Shown here piece by piece: positions 14,133 through 22,019 of a DNA stretch of 32,024 nt (position 1 is its first letter; each line of letters starts with the position of its first letter). Under the pieces are notes generated by a model that made no database searches, had not been told where the DNA came from, and worked only from the letters and a program-made list of their open reading frames with translations. Both the position numbers and the translations under genes were made by a program. The stretch comes from Nocardiopsis sp. MG754419 (GTDB taxonomy: Bacteria > Actinomycetota > Actinomycetes > Streptosporangiales > Streptosporangiaceae): contig NZ_QOCZ01000049.1 of the NCBI RefSeq assembly GCF_018207095.1, positions 1 to 32,024 on the forward strand, written 5' to 3'.

Positions 14133-15779
14133 CTAGTGGTCCTGGTGCTCGGCCCCATGGTGCAGGTGGTGACCGCTGTGGGCCTCCACACCGTCGAAGG
14201 AGACGTTGTCCTTCGTGTACCAGTGGGCCAGAGCGCGGCGGAGGCGTCCCATGCCCTTGCGGGCCGCGGGGTTCTCCACACCCTTGTCATCGGTCTCCGG
14301 CTCTTCCAGAGCCGTGGAGGTGATGACCGGCTTGCTCTCCAGCACGTGGGTGGTCTCGGCCGAGTTCTCCTTGTGGACCTCGATGAACTCACCGCTGGGC
14401 AGCTGCTGGATGACGCCGCTCTCGTAACCGTGTTCCAGGGTCTCCCGGTCACGGCGCTGGAGTCCCAGACAGATCCGCTTGGTCACGACGTAACCCACGA
14501 CCGGACCGGCGATGGCCAGTACACGGAAGATGTACGTGGTCAGGTACAGGTCGATCGAGAAGGTCTCCGACAAGATGTCGTTCGAACCGGCGAGCCAGAG
14601 CACACCGTAGAAGACGATGCCGGCGACGCCCAGACCGGTACGGACCGGGGCGTTGCGCGGACGGTCGGCGACGTTGTGGGCACGCTTGTCACCGGTGATC
14701 CACTGCTCGATGAAGGGCCATGCGCCCAGCGCACCGAAGATCAGACCCGGCACCACCAGACCCGGCACGAGGACCGCCGTCATGACCGGGTAACCGGCGC
14801 CGATCGGGATCGTGAAGTCCAGGGTGTTCGGGAAGATGCGCAGCGAACCCTCCATGAAGCCCATGTACCAGTCCGGCTGGAGACCGGAGGTGATGGACGT
14901 CGGCGTGAAGGGGCCGAACAGGTGGATCGGGTTGATCTGAACGAACGCGCTCAGACCGGCGATCACGGCGAAGGTGAAGAAGAAGAACCCACCCGCCTTG
15001 ACCGCGAAGGCCGGGAACATGGGTGTTCCGACGACCTTCTTGTCCGTTCGCCCTTGACCCGGATACTGCGTGTGCTTCTGGTGCCACAGGATCATGAAGT
15101 GGGCCACGATGAGGCCCAGCAGGATCGCCGGGATCAGCAGCACGTGCAGCATGTACAGGCGCGTGATGATGTCCTCGCCGGGGAACTCCCCGCCGAACAG
15201 GAACATCGAGACGTACGAGCCCACCAGCGGCAGCGCCAGCATCACGCCCTGGAGGATGCGCACGCCCATGCCGGAGGGCAGGTCGTCCGGCAGCGAGTAG
15301 CCGAAGAGGCCCTCGACCATGGCCAGGGTGAAGATGGCGACACCGATGAGCCAGTTGATCTCACGCGGCTTGCGGAACGCACCGGTGAAGAACACACGGA
15401 GCATGTGCACCACCAGTGAGGCCACGAAGATCAGCGCGGCCCAGTGGTGGATCTGACGCATGAGGAACCCGCCCCGGACATCGAAGTCGATGTGCAGGGT
15501 CGAGGCGAACGCCTCACTCATGGGAACGCCCTGGAGGCGCTCGTAGGAGCCGTCGTAGACGATCTCCATCATGCTCGGCTTGAACCACAGCGTGAGGAAC
15601 ACGCCGCTCAGGAGCAGAATGATGAACGAGTACAGCGCGATCTCGCCCAGCATGAACGACCAGTGGTTCGGGAAGACCTTGCGCAGGTTCTTCTCACCGG
15701 TCTTCGCCAGGTGGAAGCGGTCGTCGATGAAGTTGCCGACGCCGCGCAGCGCCTTGGGTGCTTGCGTGGTCTTACTCAT
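14133..15779 (-). CDS. qcrB: cytochrome bc1/bcc complex, cytochrome b subunit
   Basis: Integral membrane subunit of 548 residues carrying two b hemes and the menaquinol oxidation site of the actinobacterial bcc complex. Membrane helices begin near residue 45 (MLGEIALYSFIILLLSGVFLTLWF). HHWAALIFVASLVVHMLRVFFTGAFRKPREINW contains the first heme-ligand pair, and QPDWYMGFMEG carries the PDWY version of the Qo-site PEWY motif. A soluble C-terminal extension of more than 100 residues after the last helix is typical for actinobacterial QcrB. The gene is last in ctaE-qcrC-qcrA-qcrB; its ATG lies 3 nt after the qcrA stop, which indicates tight coupling. It partners with QcrA, QcrC and the aa3 oxidase subunits CtaC-F in a supercomplex. 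QcrB of this type is the target of Q203/telacebec-class inhibitors in mycobacteria. Confidence 0.97.
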   Translation of the reverse strand: MSKTTQAPKALRGVGNFIDDRFHLAKTGEKNLRKVFPNHWSFMLGEIALYSFIILLLSGVFLTLWFKPSMMEIVYDGSYERLQGVPMSEAFASTLHIDFDVRGGFLMRQIHHWAALIFVASLVVHMLRVFFTGAFRKPREINWLIGVAIFTLAMVEGLFGYSLPDDLPSGMGVRILQGVMLALPLVGSYVSMFLFGGEFPGEDIITRLYMLHVLLIPAILLGLIVAHFMILWHQKHTQYPGQGRTDKKVVGTPMFPAFAVKAGGFFFFTFAVIAGLSAFVQINPIHLFGPFTPTSITSGLQPDWYMGFMEGSLRIFPNTLDFTIPIGAGYPVMTAVLVPGLVVPGLIFGALGAWPFIEQWITGDKRAHNVADRPRNAPVRTGLGVAGIVFYGVLWLAGSNDILSETFSIDLYLTTYIFRVLAIAGPVVGYVVTKRICLGLQRRDRETLEHGYESGVIQQLPSGEFIEVHKENSAETTHVLESKPVITSTALEEPETDDKGVENPAARKGMGRLRRALAHWYTKDNVSFDGVEAHSGHHLHHGAEHQDH

Positions 15780-15782
15780 CGA

Positions 15783-16922
15783 CTAGTCCTTCGCGTATTC
15801 CCAGAACGTCGGCCCGGTGGGCTCGTTGAAATCACCCCGGGCGACGAGGTAACCCTCGTCGTCGACGCCGATGGGCAGCTGCGGCAGCGGCCGGTGGGCC
15901 GGGCCGAAGACGACCTTGGCGGCGTCGGCCGCGTCGAACGTGGACTGGTGGCACGGGCACAGGATCCTGTGCGTCGTGCGCTCGTACAGCGCCGCCGGGC
16001 AACCCACGTGGGTGCAGATCTTCGAGTACGCCACGATGCCCTGGTGGGTCCAGTTCAGGTGGGTCTCGTCGCTGTCCTCACGGACGGGCTCGTCCATGCC
16101 CGCCTTCCAGTCGTCCTCCGGCATCTTGATGAGCAGGATGACGGACTTGGCCTGGTCGGTGAGGCTGATCCCGTGCGGGTAGCCCTCGTCGTCCAGCGCG
16201 GGGAGGGCGGAGATCATCCCATACGGGTCGGCCTCCAGGTCCTCGGCCCTGAGGTAGCGGTGGGTGCCTTCGACGTACATGCGCATGCCGTCGGTCCACC
16301 GGGTCTTCTTCATCAGGTCACCGGGCAGGGGCCCGGTGTCGCGCAGGAGCACCACCGGCGCCAGGCCCAACGGCAGCATGGCCAGGATGAGCGTGCGGCG
16401 CATCAGCGGACGCTTGGTGAACCCGCTCTCGTCGGCGCTCTTCATGAAGAACTCGCTGAAGGAGCTCTTCTCCTCCTCCTTGGAGGGAAGGTCGTCGTAG
16501 GGCGAGCCCACCTCGTAGTGGGGCATCACGTTGCGCGCCCACACCGTCATACCGGCACCGATACCGAACATCGCCAGGGTGAGCGTGCCACCCAGCAGCA
16601 TGTTCGAGTACTGGCCGATCTGCGGGTCCGCGATCGCCGGCTCCCCCGCCGCGTTCGGCGGGAAGAGGAAGTAGGAGACCAGGAACCCGATACCGCCGAT
16701 GAAGGCGATGATGAACCAGACCGAGGCGAGCTTCTCGCCGCGGCGCTGCTTCTCCTCCGAGTGCTTGTGCGTCTCCGAGGCCAGGTAGGGCCCGTTGTGC
16801 TCACTCTCGGAGTGAGCCGAGGACTCGGACACCACGTCGGTGTTGTCCGTCGGGGTTCCCACGACGCGCTCGTCGGCGTCGGCACCGGCCTCGTTGTGGT
16901 CGTTGTTGTTGTTCTCAGTCAT
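15783..16922 (-). CDS. qcrA: bcc complex Rieske iron-sulfur subunit
   Basis: Protein of 379 residues that passes electrons from menaquinol to the diheme cytochrome c. It has an acidic, Asn- and His-rich cytoplasmic N terminus (1-60) and three membrane helices (about 67-86, 106-128 and 177-193), as in other actinobacterial QcrA. A Rieske domain follows, with CTHVGC (C303, H305, C308) and CPCH (C322, C324, H325) binding the 2Fe-2S cluster. The ATG at 16922 is inside the last codons of qcrC (stop 16917-16915), so the two genes overlap by 8 nt and are translationally coupled. A GTG two codons earlier is an alternative start. Both cluster-binding boxes are intact. Confidence 0.96.
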   Translation of the reverse strand: MTENNNNDHNEAGADADERVVGTPTDNTDVVSESSAHSESEHNGPYLASETHKHSEEKQRRGEKLASVWFIIAFIGGIGFLVSYFLFPPNAAGEPAIADPQIGQYSNMLLGGTLTLAMFGIGAGMTVWARNVMPHYEVGSPYDDLPSKEEEKSSFSEFFMKSADESGFTKRPLMRRTLILAMLPLGLAPVVLLRDTGPLPGDLMKKTRWTDGMRMYVEGTHRYLRAEDLEADPYGMISALPALDDEGYPHGISLTDQAKSVILLIKMPEDDWKAGMDEPVREDSDETHLNWTHQGIVAYSKICTHVGCPAALYERTTHRILCPCHQSTFDAADAAKVVFGPAHRPLPQLPIGVDDEGYLVARGDFNEPTGPTFWEYAKD

Positions 16923-17865
16923 GGGCACGCTGCTTCGCGGTGATCCAGATCGCGCAGGCGATGATCAGGGACAGACCGACGGTCCACCCGATGAACCCCT
17001 CCGCCACCTGGCCGACACGCTCCAAGTCGAAGATGCCGCCGGCGTTCGGTTCCGCCTGCAGCGTCTTCACATAGGAGATGAGCTCCTGCTTCTCCTCGGG
17101 GGTGATGACGCCGTCGCTGAACATCGGCATGGCGCCGGGTCCACTGACCATGGCCTCGTAGATCTCGCGCGGAGTCGAGTCATGGATCTCGGGGGCCCAG
17201 CGGCCGTCGGTCAGGGCACCGCCGCCACCGGACCAGCTGTGGCAGTGCGCACAGTTGGTCAGGTAGAGCTTCATGCCCATGTCGACGTCGTCGGCGCCCT
17301 CGATGTAGGCGTCGTACTCGCCCTCGTACTCCTCCAGGGCGGCTTCGTAGGACGCCTCGTCCTCGAAGTCCGCGGCCTGCGGAGCGTCACCGGGCACGTC
17401 GAACGGAATGTCGGCGCCCCGGCCGTCGGTCCTGATCTCCTCGTCGTAGTACGCGATGAGGTCGACCAGGTCCTGCTCGGAGATGGCCATCGGCTTGCGC
17501 GGCATCTGGCTGTCCGGGTCCATCGACGGCATACGACCGGTGCTGACCTGGAAGTCGAGCGCGGCGGAACCGACCTCGCGGAGGTCGGGGCCGTTCGTGA
17601 CCACGAGGTCGCCCTCGTCGTCCTCCGCGTACATGCCACTTCCGTCGTAGTTGTGGCAGCTCGCACAGGTCTGGTCGAAGATGGCCTTGCCGTTGGCCAC
17701 GTCGACGTCCTCGGGGTCCGGGACCTCAGCCGAGAGCGTCTGCGCACGCGCCTCGTCCGAGGTGGGGGCCAGTGCGGCGAATCCCACCCCGAACAGGGCT
17801 AGCGCGAGGATGACGACGACATACCCCGCCAGGGGATGCCGTCGCCGCGCGGTAATCCATTTCAC
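16915..17865 (-). CDS. qcrC: bcc complex diheme cytochrome c subunit with acidic insertion
   Basis: Membrane-anchored diheme cytochrome c of 316 residues that replaces both cytochrome c1 and soluble cytochrome c in actinobacteria. An N-terminal helix (about 14-33) and a C-terminal helix (about 291-310) anchor it, with the domains outside the membrane. Heme sites are CASCH (C67, C70, H71) and CAHCH (C205, C208, H209). Between the two heme domains lies an acidic stretch of about 45-50 residues (about 147-195: DEASYEAALEEYEGEYDAYIEGADD) that I do not expect from the roughly 270-280-residue family. The protein is correspondingly longer. The gene follows ctaE by 17 nt and overlaps qcrA by 8 nt. 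Confidence 0.96.
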   Translation of the reverse strand: MKWITARRRHPLAGYVVVILALALFGVGFAALAPTSDEARAQTLSAEVPDPEDVDVANGKAIFDQTCASCHNYDGSGMYAEDDEGDLVVTNGPDLREVGSAALDFQVSTGRMPSMDPDSQMPRKPMAISEQDLVDLIAYYDEEIRTDGRGADIPFDVPGDAPQAADFEDEASYEAALEEYEGEYDAYIEGADDVDMGMKLYLTNCAHCHSWSGGGGALTDGRWAPEIHDSTPREIYEAMVSGPGAMPMFSDGVITPEEKQELISYVKTLQAEPNAGGIFDLERVGQVAEGFIGWTVGLSLIIACAIWITAKQRAHD

Positions 17866-17882
17866 GGTTTCCCCGTTTCGGG

Positions 17883-18509
17883 TTACTGGATGAAGTAGAT
17901 GGTGAAGAACAAAGCGACCCAGACGACGTCGACGAAGTGCCAGTAGTAGGACACGACGATCGCACTGGTCGCCTGTTGGTGAGTGAAGCGCTTCGCGGCG
18001 TACGTGCGTCCCAGCATGATGAGGAACGCGATCAAACCACCGATGACGTGGAGTCCGTGGAAGCCCGTGGTCAGGTAGAACATCGACCCGTAGGCGCTCG
18101 ACTGCAGAGTCAGGCCCTCGTGGACGATGAGCTCGTAGTACTCATAGGCCTGTCCGAGGATGAAGAACAGACCCATGAAGAACGTGATGTAGAACCACAT
18201 GCGCAGCTTCTTGACGTCGCCGCGCTCAGCGGCCCAGACGCCTGCCTGCGCGGTGAAGCTGGAGGCCACCAGGACCACGGTGATCGTGGAGGCCCACGGC
18301 ACGTTGAGGTGGACGTCCGCCCACTCGCCGAGCTCGGGGTTCCCGTTGGTCACCGATCGGATGGTGAAGTACATCGCGAACAGCGCGGCGAAGAACATGA
18401 GTTCGTTGGCAAGCCACACGATGGTGCCAACACTCACCAGGTCAGGACGCTTTGCCGCACCATGCGCTGATGCGGTCGCTGTTTTTGGGTTCGCGGTTGC
18501 TGTCGCCAC
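17883..18509 (-). CDS. ctaE: cytochrome c oxidase subunit III
   Basis: Integral membrane subunit of the aa3 oxidase, 208 residues with five helices, typical of the short actinobacterial Cta[13 protein letters not shown] and [15 protein letters not shown] are subunit III signatures. The GTG start at 18509 has no ribosome site. A TAATAA hexamer ends 7 nt upstream, so the operon mRNA is probably leaderless. It is the first gene of ctaE-qcrC-qcrA-qcrB, which places oxidase and bcc subunits in one transcript, consistent with their assembly as a supercomplex. The other oxidase genes, ctaD and ctaF, lie about 13 kb away at the right edge. Confidence 0.96.
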   Translation of the reverse strand: MATATANPKTATASAHGAAKRPDLVSVGTIVWLANELMFFAALFAMYFTIRSVTNGNPELGEWADVHLNVPWASTITVVLVASSFTAQAGVWAAERGDVKKLRMWFYITFFMGLFFILGQAYEYYELIVHEGLTLQSSAYGSMFYLTTGFHGLHVIGGLIAFLIMLGRTYAAKRFTHQQATSAIVVSYYWHFVDVVWVALFFTIYFIQ

Positions 18510-18516
18510 GGGAGCA

Positions 18517-18522
18517 TTATTA
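18517..18522 (-). promoter_or_regulatory. candidate -10 box of the ctaE-qcrCAB operon (leaderless)
   Basis: TAATAA on the minus strand, followed by 7 nt and then the ctaE GTG at 18509. No Shine-Dalgarno sequence is present between them. Confidence 0.5.
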
Positions 18523-18665
18523 CGGCATCTCGCGAAGGCCCGTACCCGACCCCCCGTAAGCAGACGGATCAGTCCCGGTATCGACCGTCATCGGAACCAC
18601 GGGCGATGGTGTGGCCGTGACTCGGGCGTTACTGTAGCCGCCGAGAGGCCTCCCCGGGGGCAGGG

Positions 18666-18683
18666 CGCGCCTCCGGAGGCGCG
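18666..18683. promoter_or_regulatory. 18-nt perfect palindrome upstream of the respiratory operon
   Basis: CGCGCCTCCGGAGGCGCG is self-complementary and lies about 150 nt upstream of ctaE. An A5 tract and GCGC repeats follow. It may be an operator or a short hairpin; no regulator is assigned. Confidence 0.35.
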
Positions 18684-18992
18684 AAAAAGCGCGATCCGGC
18701 GCGACTGAGGCGATCCGTACCCCGCCGGAAGGCGCCCGAACCCTCCCGATCCAACGCCGAGGTATCGAAAAGATCACCGTTGGGCAACGCCACGCGCGAA
18801 CACCCCGAGCGGAGCCCCTCGTGCTCCTGGCATGCTGTGGTGTCGAAGGTCTCAACGCCCCCGCCGCTCACGCACCCTCATCCGAGCCGGAGGGCGGTGA
18901 GGCAATAGAGTCGGAGTCGAACAGTCAAGAACGCCACGGTCGCAACCCCCCACGGCGGCGGCCGCGGACCGACGCGATGGGACGGTTGCGCG

Positions 18993-19424
18993 ATGAGCGG
19001 TACGGACACGGACGCCAGGATGCGCGTGCTGGTCTACAGCGACAAGGCGGACACCCGTGATCAGGTGCGGGCGGCCATCGGCCGTCGGCCGGCCACCGAT
19101 GTCCCCAAGGTCGAGTTCGTCGAGTGCGCGACCGCGCCCGGCGCGCTGCGCAAGCTGGAGTCCAAGGACCCCGCCGAGCGCATCGACGTCGCCATCTTCG
19201 ACGGCGAGGCCGCGCCCACCGGTGGGATGGGCCTGTGCCGTCAGGTCAAGGACGAGATCTTCCGCTGCCCGCCGGTGCTCCTCCTCGTGGGCCGCCGCGA
19301 CGACGGTTGGCTGGCGACCTGGTCCCAGGCCGACCAGGTGGTGAGCCACCCCATCGACCCGGTGGCGCTCGCCGAGGCGCTGGCCGGGCTCATGCGCGAG
19401 CGCGCGGTCGCGCTCCACGGGTGA
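18993..19424 (+). CDS. degenerate receiver-domain protein (pseudo-receiver)
   Basis: Single-domain protein of 143 residues with a CheY-like pattern: MRVLVYSDKADTRDQVRAAI (strand 1/helix 1), IDVAIFDGEAAPTGGMGLCRQVKDE around D70, then PVLLLVGRRDD and QVVSHPIDPVALAEALAGLM. The phosphoacceptor position is Asp (D70) but other key residues differ. The conserved Lys before Pro is His (H119), the Thr/Ser at the end of strand 4 is missing (LLLVG), and only one acidic residue (D17) remains in the first acidic patch. It has no output domain. It therefore probably does not undergo ordinary phosphorylation and may act as a binding partner. Homologues near qcr/cta genes in streptomycetes are annotated as response-regulator-like. 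Start ATG at 18993 follows a weak GGGACGG; M10 is an alternative. Confidence 0.8.
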   Translation: MSGTDTDARMRVLVYSDKADTRDQVRAAIGRRPATDVPKVEFVECATAPGALRKLESKDPAERIDVAIFDGEAAPTGGMGLCRQVKDEIFRCPPVLLLVGRRDDGWLATWSQADQVVSHPIDPVALAEALAGLMRERAVALHG

Positions 19425-19594
19425 ACCGGTGGGGCGTGCCGCACACGGCCGGCTGACGGCCGCAAGGGACAACGGCGAGAGGGACATGCGCCGCCGACTC
19501 GTGGTGGGCGGGGCTCTCCATCACGGCGCCGACATCGGGCGATGGCGCGTCCGCGCCGACATCGCACTCTCTCCCGTCGGGGAACGCTGAGCGC

Positions 19595-19618
19595 GGCGGG
19601 CACCTTCGTGTGCCCGCC
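19595..19618 (+). terminator. hairpin in front of trpD
   Basis: GGCGGGCAC (19595-19603) pairs perfectly with GTGCCCGCC (19610-19618) around a 6-nt loop, 45 nt before the trpD start. It may terminate the upstream transcript. No T tract follows. Confidence 0.4.
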
Positions 19619-19663
19619 CCCGGCGTCCCGCCCACCGTCCACGCCCTTCAGCCAGGAGTCCAC

Positions 19664-20785
19664 ATGAACGTCCCCACCCCCGCGGCCGCCCCGGCCGAGA
19701 ACAACGCGCTCGATACCGGCGCCCCCGAGGTCTCCGCCGTCGAGGAACGGACCTGGTCCCACCTCATCACCGCCCTCCTGGGCGGTGTCTCCCTCAGCGC
19801 GGCCGACACCACGTGGGCGATGAACGAGATCATGTCGGGTTCGGCGACCGACGCCCAGGTCGCCGGGTTCGCGATCGCCCTGCGCGCCAAGGGCGAGGCC
19901 GTGTCCGAGGTGACCGGTCTGGCGCAGGGCATGCTCGACCACGCCGTGCGCATCGAGGTGCCCGGCCCCACGCTCGACATCGTCGGGACCGGTGGCGACC
20001 GTGCGCACACCGTGAACGTGTCCACCATGGCGGCGATCGTGGCCGCCGCCGCGGGTGCCCGGGTGGTCAAGCACGGCAACCGGGCGGCGTCCTCCTCCTG
20101 CGGAACGGCCGACGTGCTGGAGCGGCTGGGCGTGGTCCTGGACCTGCCGCCGGAGCTGACCGTGCGCACGGCCGAGAAGGCCGGGATCGCCTTCTGTTTC
20201 GCTCCGCTGTTCCACCCGTCGCTGCGGTACGCGGCCAAACCCCGCCGTGAGCTGGCGGTGCCGACGGTGTTCAACTTCCTGGGGCCGCTGACCAACCCCG
20301 CCCGACCGACCACCTCGGCGATCGGGGTGTTCGACGAGCGCATGTGCGAGGTGATCGCCGGCGTCTTCGCGCGCCGCGGCTCCACCGCGTTGGTGTTCCG
20401 GGGCGACGACGGTCTGGACGAGCTGACCACGACCACCACGTCGACCGTCTGGGTGGTCGACCGCGGCCAGGCCCGCCGTGAGCGTCTGGACCCGGCGGAC
20501 CTGGGGATCGCCCGCTCGACCCCGGACGACCTGCGCGGGGGCGACGTGGAGTTCAACGCCCAGGCGGTACGCGACATGGTGGCGGGGCGGACCGGTCCGG
20601 TCCGGGACGCGGTCCTGCTCAACGCCGGGGCCGCGCTGGCGGCGGTCGACGGGATCGAGGGGGACCTGACCGAGGCGGTACGGGTCGGCTACGAGCGTGC
20701 CGCCGCCGCGGTCGACGGTGGTGCGGCGGAGCGGTTGCTGGAGGCCTGGGTGCGCACCAGCCGGGAACTCGCCGAGAGCGTCTGA
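19664..20785 (+). CDS. trpD: anthranilate phosphoribosyltransferase
   Basis: Second committed enzyme of tryptophan synthesis; joins anthranilate to PRPP. The protein has 373 residues, including about 25 Ala/Pro-rich residues before the helical N-terminal domain ([29 protein letters not shown]). The PRPP-binding glycine loop GTGGD is at 108-112, followed by [22 protein letters not shown] and the metal-binding DDGLDE region. Those motifs are complete. The ATG at 19664 follows AGGAG by about 9 nt; an upstream in-frame GTG/ATG at 19610 is less likely. The gene is not next to other trp genes, but beside the respiratory operon, as in Streptomyces (trpD2) and Mycobacterium. A single-Trp short frame lies upstream (see rejected items). 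Confidence 0.95.
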   Translation: MNVPTPAAAPAENNALDTGAPEVSAVEERTWSHLITALLGGVSLSAADTTWAMNEIMSGSATDAQVAGFAIALRAKGEAVSEVTGLAQGMLDHAVRIEVPGPTLDIVGTGGDRAHTVNVSTMAAIVAAAAGARVVKHGNRAASSSCGTADVLERLGVVLDLPPELTVRTAEKAGIAFCFAPLFHPSLRYAAKPRRELAVPTVFNFLGPLTNPARPTTSAIGVFDERMCEVIAGVFARRGSTALVFRGDDGLDELTTTTTSTVWVVDRGQARRERLDPADLGIARSTPDDLRGGDVEFNAQAVRDMVAGRTGPVRDAVLLNAGAALAAVDGIEGDLTEAVRVGYERAAAAVDGGAAERLLEAWVRTSRELAESV

Positions 20786-20796
20786 TCGAGCACGAG

Positions 20797-20833
20797 GAGG
20801 GGGCGTGGTGGACCGGGTCCACCACGCCCCCTC
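20797..20833. terminator. bidirectional terminator between trpD and the Lrp-type gene
   Basis: An 18-nt arm (20797-20814) is the exact reverse complement of 20816-20833, giving about a 16-bp stem. It lies between the convergent stops at 20785 and 20865. Confidence 0.85.
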
Positions 20834-20864
20834 GGTCGTCCGGTCCCGCGTGGGCGCTCCGGGG

Positions 20865-21140
20865 TCACCAGCCGATGGCGAAGGCGGACTCCAGGTCGTG
20901 CTTGGAGTAGGCCTGGAACGAGATGTGGGTGTCGGAGGAGATCACACCGGGCACCTTGTTGACCCGACCGGGGATGACGTCGGCCAGGTCCTCGTGGCGC
21001 CGGACCCGCACCATGGCGATGAGGTCGACGCCGCCGGTCACGGAGTAGACCTCGCTGACCCCCTCGATGTCGGCGATGGCCTCGGCGACCTCGGGGATGC
21101 GGTGGACGTCGGCCTTGATCATGACGATCGCGGTGATCAC
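20865..21140 (-). CDS. stand-alone Lrp/AsnC effector-binding (RAM) domain protein
   Basis: Protein of 91 residues consisting only of the alpha/beta RAM domain of Lrp/AsnC regulators, without the helix-turn-helix. MITAIVMIKADVHRIPEVAEAIADIEGVSEVYSVTGGVDLIAMVRV is the typical first repeat, and the C terminus (ISSDTHISFQAYSKHDLESAF) matches the small actinobacterial Lrp-like group. Such proteins form oligomers and may bind amino acids or partner with full-length Lrp regulators; the exact role is unknown. The GTG start at 21140 follows AGGAGG by 4 nt. It is downstream of the rhomboid gene on the same strand, with a gap of 114 nt, and might be co-transcribed. Confidence 0.9.
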   Translation of the reverse strand: MITAIVMIKADVHRIPEVAEAIADIEGVSEVYSVTGGVDLIAMVRVRRHEDLADVIPGRVNKVPGVISSDTHISFQAYSKHDLESAFAIGW

Positions 21141-21254
21141 TGTGCCTCCTGGGCGTTCGTGGTGCGGGGCGGGGCGGGCTCCGGTCGGTGTTCGTCGCCG
21201 GGCCCGTTGCGCTCCGGCCCGTGTTCGGCGCCCCCGTGGTGCACCGGGCGGTGT

Positions 21255-22019
21255 CTAGTAAACATCCGAGAGCCGCGTGCCCGAACGCCAGCGCAACCGG
21301 TAGACCGCCAGCCCCGCGATCACCCCGGCGACGAAACCGTAGACGTGCGCCGCGTAGGCCACGCCGGATCCGGAGCCCGGGGCGGTCGAGGATGTGACGT
21401 AGAGAAGATACTGAAGCGCGAAGTAGCTGCCCACCACGGCCCACCCGGGCAGACGCATCGGGATCAGCCCGAACACGAGGGTGGTGACCCGGCTGCGGAA
21501 CTGGACCACGAGGTAGGCGCCGAGCACACCGGAGATGGCCCCGGAGGCGCCGATCATGGGGATGCCCCCGTCCAGGTCGACCAGCGCGTGCCCGTAGGCC
21601 GCGACCACGCCGGTGACCAGGTACAGCAGCAGGAAGCGCACCTTGCCGATGCGGTCCTCGACCACGGGGCCGAACACGAACAGGTACACCATGTTGCCGA
21701 GCAGGTGGGCGGCCCCACCGTGCAGGAACATCGAGCTGAACACCGAGAACCAGACGACCTTGCCGTCGATGGGGCCGCACTCGGGGGTGAGCGGTTCGGC
21801 CTGGGCGACCCGGCCGAGCATCTCGTCGGGGATGGCGCCCCACCGCATGAAGTAGGCGTCGATCGCGCACAGTCGTTCGACCATGTCGACCGGATACCAG
21901 ACGGCGGTGGCCGCCTGCGGTGAGAGCAGGTAGACGAGGACGTTCACCGCGATCAGGCCGTAGGCCACGACCGGGGCACGGCGGACGGGGTGGTCGTCAT
22001 TGAGCGGAATCGCGGCCAT
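21255..22019 (-). CDS. rhomboid-family intramembrane serine protease
   Basis: Integral membrane protease of 254 residues with about six helices. The nucleophile S159 sits in GASGAISG and the base H225 in AAHVYGFVAG, forming the rhomboid Ser-His dyad. HGGAAHLLGNM (100-110) is the conserved helix-2 motif with oxyanion-site His and Asn. A soluble loop with two cysteines (C51, C81) lies between helices 1 and 2 and could form a disulfide outside the cell. Substrates are unknown. The start overlaps the end of the upstream exonuclease gene by 23 nt, so translation is probably coupled. That is an odd pairing of a membrane protease with a nuclease. Confidence 0.93.
   Translation of the reverse strand: MAAIPLNDDHPVRRAPVVAYGLIAVNVLVYLLSPQAATAVWYPVDMVERLCAIDAYFMRWGAIPDEMLGRVAQAEPLTPECGPIDGKVVWFSVFSSMFLHGGAAHLLGNMVYLFVFGPVVEDRIGKVRFLLLYLVTGVVAAYGHALVDLDGGIPMIGASGAISGVLGAYLVVQFRSRVTTLVFGLIPMRLPGWAVVGSYFALQYLLYVTSSTAPGSGSGVAYAAHVYGFVAGVIAGLAVYRLRWRSGTRLSDVY

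Larger units (their letters stand above)
18510..18992. other. intergenic region between divergent ctaE and the receiver-like gene
   Basis: About 483 nt. It holds the ctaE -10 box (18517-18522), an 18-nt perfect palindrome at 18666-18683 followed by an A5 run, and a TAGAGT -10 candidate at 18906-18911 for the plus-strand gene. Small frames in the region have no recognisable product. Confidence 0.55.

Noticed and set aside
19486-19590. A 34-codon frame with one Trp codon, followed by a 9-bp hairpin before trpD, as a possible trp attenuator leader
   Set aside because: Only one Trp at position 20, no tandem Trp codons, no T tract after the hairpin and no clear antiterminator. Much weaker than the aroF leader.
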